This document shows positions 61,812 through 64,000 of a stretch of 64,000 nucleotides of DNA, piece by piece (position 1 is the stretch's first letter; each line of letters starts with the position of its first letter). A model generated the notes under the pieces. The model did no database searches. It worked only from the letters and a program-made list of their open reading frames with translations, and was not told the DNA's origin. This DNA is from an uncultured Gammaproteobacteria bacterium (GTDB lineage: Bacteria; Pseudomonadota; Gammaproteobacteria; UBA6429; Thiohalophilaceae), in the NCBI GenBank assembly GCA_913064945.1, contig CAJYAN010000003.1, positions 62,001 to 126,000 of the forward strand, given 5' to 3'. A program made the position numbers and the translations under genes.

Positions 61812-62465
61812 TTGCCGTCACTTAGAGTCATAGGTGTCTATACATTAACCGCGGCGGTACTCTCCGTCGCGGTTATTTTATCTTGCCAGGCCAATGAACA
61901 GACACGACGTTTCCCTTTTGAACTGGAAATTCTGGCTGCCAATGCACATGCATTACTTTCACCCACACTAGCCAGGCAACATAAACAAGCTCTGAAAACT
62001 CGTATCGCCAGTTCGTTAGGTACACTGCGTATACTGGCACGGGAATATATCCAGGCAAAACACCTATCCAAGACAGATCTACTTAATCGAATTGATGCAT
62101 TGCAAGACGTTTTCAAAAGTAAAAAGTGGCAATACTTTGCGACAACCAGCAGAAAGCTTGCCAATCAATACCCTGCTGTACTCAACGGTCTACTGCCCGC
62201 TGATGCTAAACCGAAGGATATTTCTTCAGGACGCCGTATCTATCAGCATCTCTGTATCGGCTGCCATGAAAATACGGATATGAGTCAGGCCAGTCCGGCA
62301 CTCAATTTGTTTGATATAGCAAAAACACAACCCCAACCTGAATTCATTGCCCGGCTGGTTTGTGGTGTCCACGGTACGCCGGCGGTCGCCTTACATAACC
62401 CTTTTAGCGATGCTGAAATCGCCGGACTGACGGCATATCTGCTGAAGGGAAAACAGCCGCACTAA
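61812..62465 (+). CDS. Monohaem c-type cytochrome, probable lipoprotein
   Basis: 217 residues, TTG start with a weak ribosome binding site. The signal ends in VILSC, which could be a lipobox at Cys25. A helical domain (about 35-125) precedes the cytochrome domain with haem motif CIGCH at 148-152. The usual distal Met segment (x-MP) reads HGTPAV, so the sixth ligand may be His or absent. It may accept electrons from a sulfur reaction catalysed by the neighbouring rhodanese; inference from position. Confidence 0.78.
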   Translation: MPSLRVIGVYTLTAAVLSVAVILSCQANEQTRRFPFELEILAANAHALLSPTLARQHKQALKTRIASSLGTLRILAREYIQAKHLSKTDLLNRIDALQDVFKSKKWQYFATTSRKLANQYPAVLNGLLPADAKPKDISSGRRIYQHLCIGCHENTDMSQASPALNLFDIAKTQPQPEFIARLVCGVHGTPAVALHNPFSDAEIAGLTAYLLKGKQPH

Positions 62466-62546
62466 ACCATTTTAGATAACGGGCTCTATCTTATAGCTGC
62501 AAAGGAAAATTTTGACCTATCGGTCATTATCGTTACAGATTAAGCT

Positions 62547-64000
62547 CTAATCCTCTTTGGCGGGCAGCATACGCTCTACACTACGAAAACCCTGTGGCAA
62601 CTTATGCCCGCGCTGCGCGCGTTCACCTTCGTAGTGAGCCATATCTTCCGGCTTGAGGACTTTATGACGTCTACCGGAATAGATCATCAGACTATCGTCT
62701 TCGTTAATCACGGTAATGGCACTGACCAGCTCGTCACCGGATTTGAGCTTGGCGGAGGGAATGTTAATGATCTTAATGCCTTTGCCCTTTGGCATCTGTG
62801 GCAGTTCGCTGATGTGGTGAAAGAGTAAATGACCCTCACTGGAGACTACGGCAACCCAGTCATGTTCCATATCAGTTACGGGTACAGGCGGCAGGACATT
62901 GGCACCGGCAGGCACCTTTAACAGCGTCTTGCCTTTTTTATTGCGCGTAATACAGTCTTCCAGTTTGACAATAAAGCCATAACCATGCGTGGTCGCCAGT
63001 AAATAGAGCTGTTCGGTATCACCGGTCATGACGCCACAAAAGTGCGCGCCGGCTGGCGGTGTCAGACGACCGGTTAACGGCTCACCCTGGCCGCGGGCCG
63101 ACGGTAACGTGTGTGTTGGCAGCGCATAGGTACGGCCCGTGGAATCAATGAACACTGACAGTTGATTGGTTTTTCCCGGCTTACTATCGAGCAGGCCGTC
63201 ACCGGCTTTATAACTGAGCGCTTCGGGATCCACTTCGTGCCCCTTACCCGCACGGATCCAGCCTTTGTTCGACAACACAACGGTGACCGGTTCGGAACTA
63301 ATCAGAGCCGTTTCGTCCATGGCCTGAGCGGCCTCACGGGCGACAATAGGTGAACGACGTTTGTCACCATGCTTGACGGCAATCTCTTCCAGCTCGGTAC
63401 GTATCAAAGTCTTCATACGTTGCGCCGAACCCAGGGTCTTTTCCAGGTCTTCTTTCTCGGCCTTGAGGTCTTTTTTCTCCGCCTTGATGGTCATTTCTTC
63501 CAGCTTGGCCAGGTGGCGTAATTTCAATTCGAGGATCGCCTCGGCCTGAATATCGGAAAGCTTGAAGCTTTGCATCAAAATCGGCTTGGGCTTGTCGTTC
63601 TCACGAATAATCTTGATGACTTCATCCAGATTCAAATACGCCGTTAACAGACCATCAAGAATATGCAGTCGCGCCAGCACTTTATCCAGGCGAAACTGCA
63701 GACGACGACGCACCGTCTCGGTTCTGAAGCGTAACCATTCGGAGAGAATCTCCTGTAGATTTTTTACCCCGGGGCGGCCATTCAGACCAATCATATTCAT
63801 ATTGACGCGATAGGTGCGCTCAAGGTCGGTGGTAGCAAACAGGTGCGTCATTAATTCATCGACATCGACCTTGGTTGATTTGGGAATAATGACCAGACGT
63901 GTCGGGTTTTCATGATCGGATTCGTCGCGCAGGTCAGCCAGCATAGGCAATTTTTTCGCCAGCATCTGGTTGGCTATCTGCTCCAGCAGTTTGGCAGGTG
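62547..64000 (-). CDS. parC: DNA topoisomerase IV subunit A, 5' end outside window
   Basis: The frame is open to the right edge; about 484 C-terminal residues are seen. They include [46 protein letters not shown], the coiled-coil tower ([21 protein letters not shown]) and a C-terminal beta-propeller ending with LPAKED. No GyrA box is visible, so ParC rather than GyrA. It is convergent with the sulfur operon, 81 nt away. Confidence 0.92.
   Translation of the reverse strand, partial: PAKLLEQIANQMLAKKLPMLADLRDESDHENPTRLVIIPKSTKVDVDELMTHLFATTDLERTYRVNMNMIGLNGRPGVKNLQEILSEWLRFRTETVRRRLQFRLDKVLARLHILDGLLTAYLNLDEVIKIIRENDKPKPILMQSFKLSDIQAEAILELKLRHLAKLEEMTIKAEKKDLKAEKEDLEKTLGSAQRMKTLIRTELEEIAVKHGDKRRSPIVAREAAQAMDETALISSEPVTVVLSNKGWIRAGKGHEVDPEALSYKAGDGLLDSKPGKTNQLSVFIDSTGRTYALPTHTLPSARGQGEPLTGRLTPPAGAHFCGVMTGDTEQLYLLATTHGYGFIVKLEDCITRNKKGKTLLKVPAGANVLPPVPVTDMEHDWVAVVSSEGHLLFHHISELPQMPKGKGIKIINIPSAKLKSGDELVSAITVINEDDSLMIYSGRRHKVLKPEDMAHYEGERAQRGHKLPQGFRSVERMLPAKED

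Noticed and set aside
62466-62546. Terminator for parC (TGACC-GATA-GGTCA hairpin)
   Set aside because: Stem of five pairs without a proper T tract; too weak to call.
1-64000. Insertion sequences, prophage genes, CRISPR arrays, tRNA and rRNA genes
   Set aside because: No transposase or integrase frames, no regular repeats with spacers and no recognisable tRNA or rRNA sequence were seen; a tRNA scan could not be run.

Overview
The window is a chromosomal segment of a gammaproteobacterium, probably a sulfur-oxidising and possibly autotrophic one. The evidence is its housekeeping gene order (rpsP-rimM-trmD-rplS; ffh next to a ccsA-like gene and a CorC-like gene), the EpmA/EpmB/EF-P set, a FimX-like protein, and several rhodanese/TusA/YeeE genes. 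I see no transposase, CRISPR array, prophage or tRNA/rRNA gene. Both ends cut a gene: an unrecognised secreted helical protein on the left and parC on the right.

Layout. 1-8 kb: translation and secretion housekeeping, an MBL-fold phosphodiesterase-like protein, a CcsA-like membrane protein and a CorC-like transporter. 8-13.5 kb: a cyclic-di-GMP neighbourhood with an FHA protein, three PilZ proteins and CheX. One of the PilZ genes (receiver-PilZ) follows a c-di-GMP-I riboswitch. An FNR-type box at 13276-13289 precedes a 34-residue membrane peptide. 13.5-25.5 kb: DUF389 protein, htpG with a textbook sigma-32 promoter, PpsR/PpsA, a class V aminotransferase, a sulfurtransferase, a LexA-like peptidase without a DNA-binding domain, Sco1/PCuAC copper delivery and psd. 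25.7-38.3 kb: carbonic anhydrase, the EF-P lysylation cassette, a large PilZ-like protein, FimX-like protein, DUF1015, M48 protease, a membrane adenylate/guanylate cyclase and a repeat lipoprotein.

38.3-52.4 kb is the first accessory block. A minus-strand operon encodes an ABC transporter, a NikR-like regulator lacking nickel ligands, two DUF1989 proteins, a biotin-dependent carboxylase and allophanate hydrolase. A mini-ykkC (guanidine-II) riboswitch lies just before the carboxylase, so the operon most likely assimilates guanidine rather than urea. Its sigma-54 promoter and overlapping dyad operator recur with the same geometry in front of a second operon (desaturase-like diiron protein, MBL hydrolase, EamA transporter). 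The two operons therefore look like one regulon, and the second may be an undescribed pathway that feeds or relieves guanidine metabolism.

52.8-62.5 kb is the second accessory block. A PhnD-like binding protein, a sensor kinase and an NtrC-type regulator are followed by a sigma-54 promoter with an upstream inverted repeat. The operon behind it carries two YeeE/YedE half-transporters, TusA, several tiny membrane proteins, a membrane-anchored rhodanese that lacks its cysteine, three small proteins (two DsrE-like), an active periplasmic rhodanese and a c-type cytochrome. I read this as a sensor-controlled sulfur uptake and relay system; its composition does not match any described system I know.
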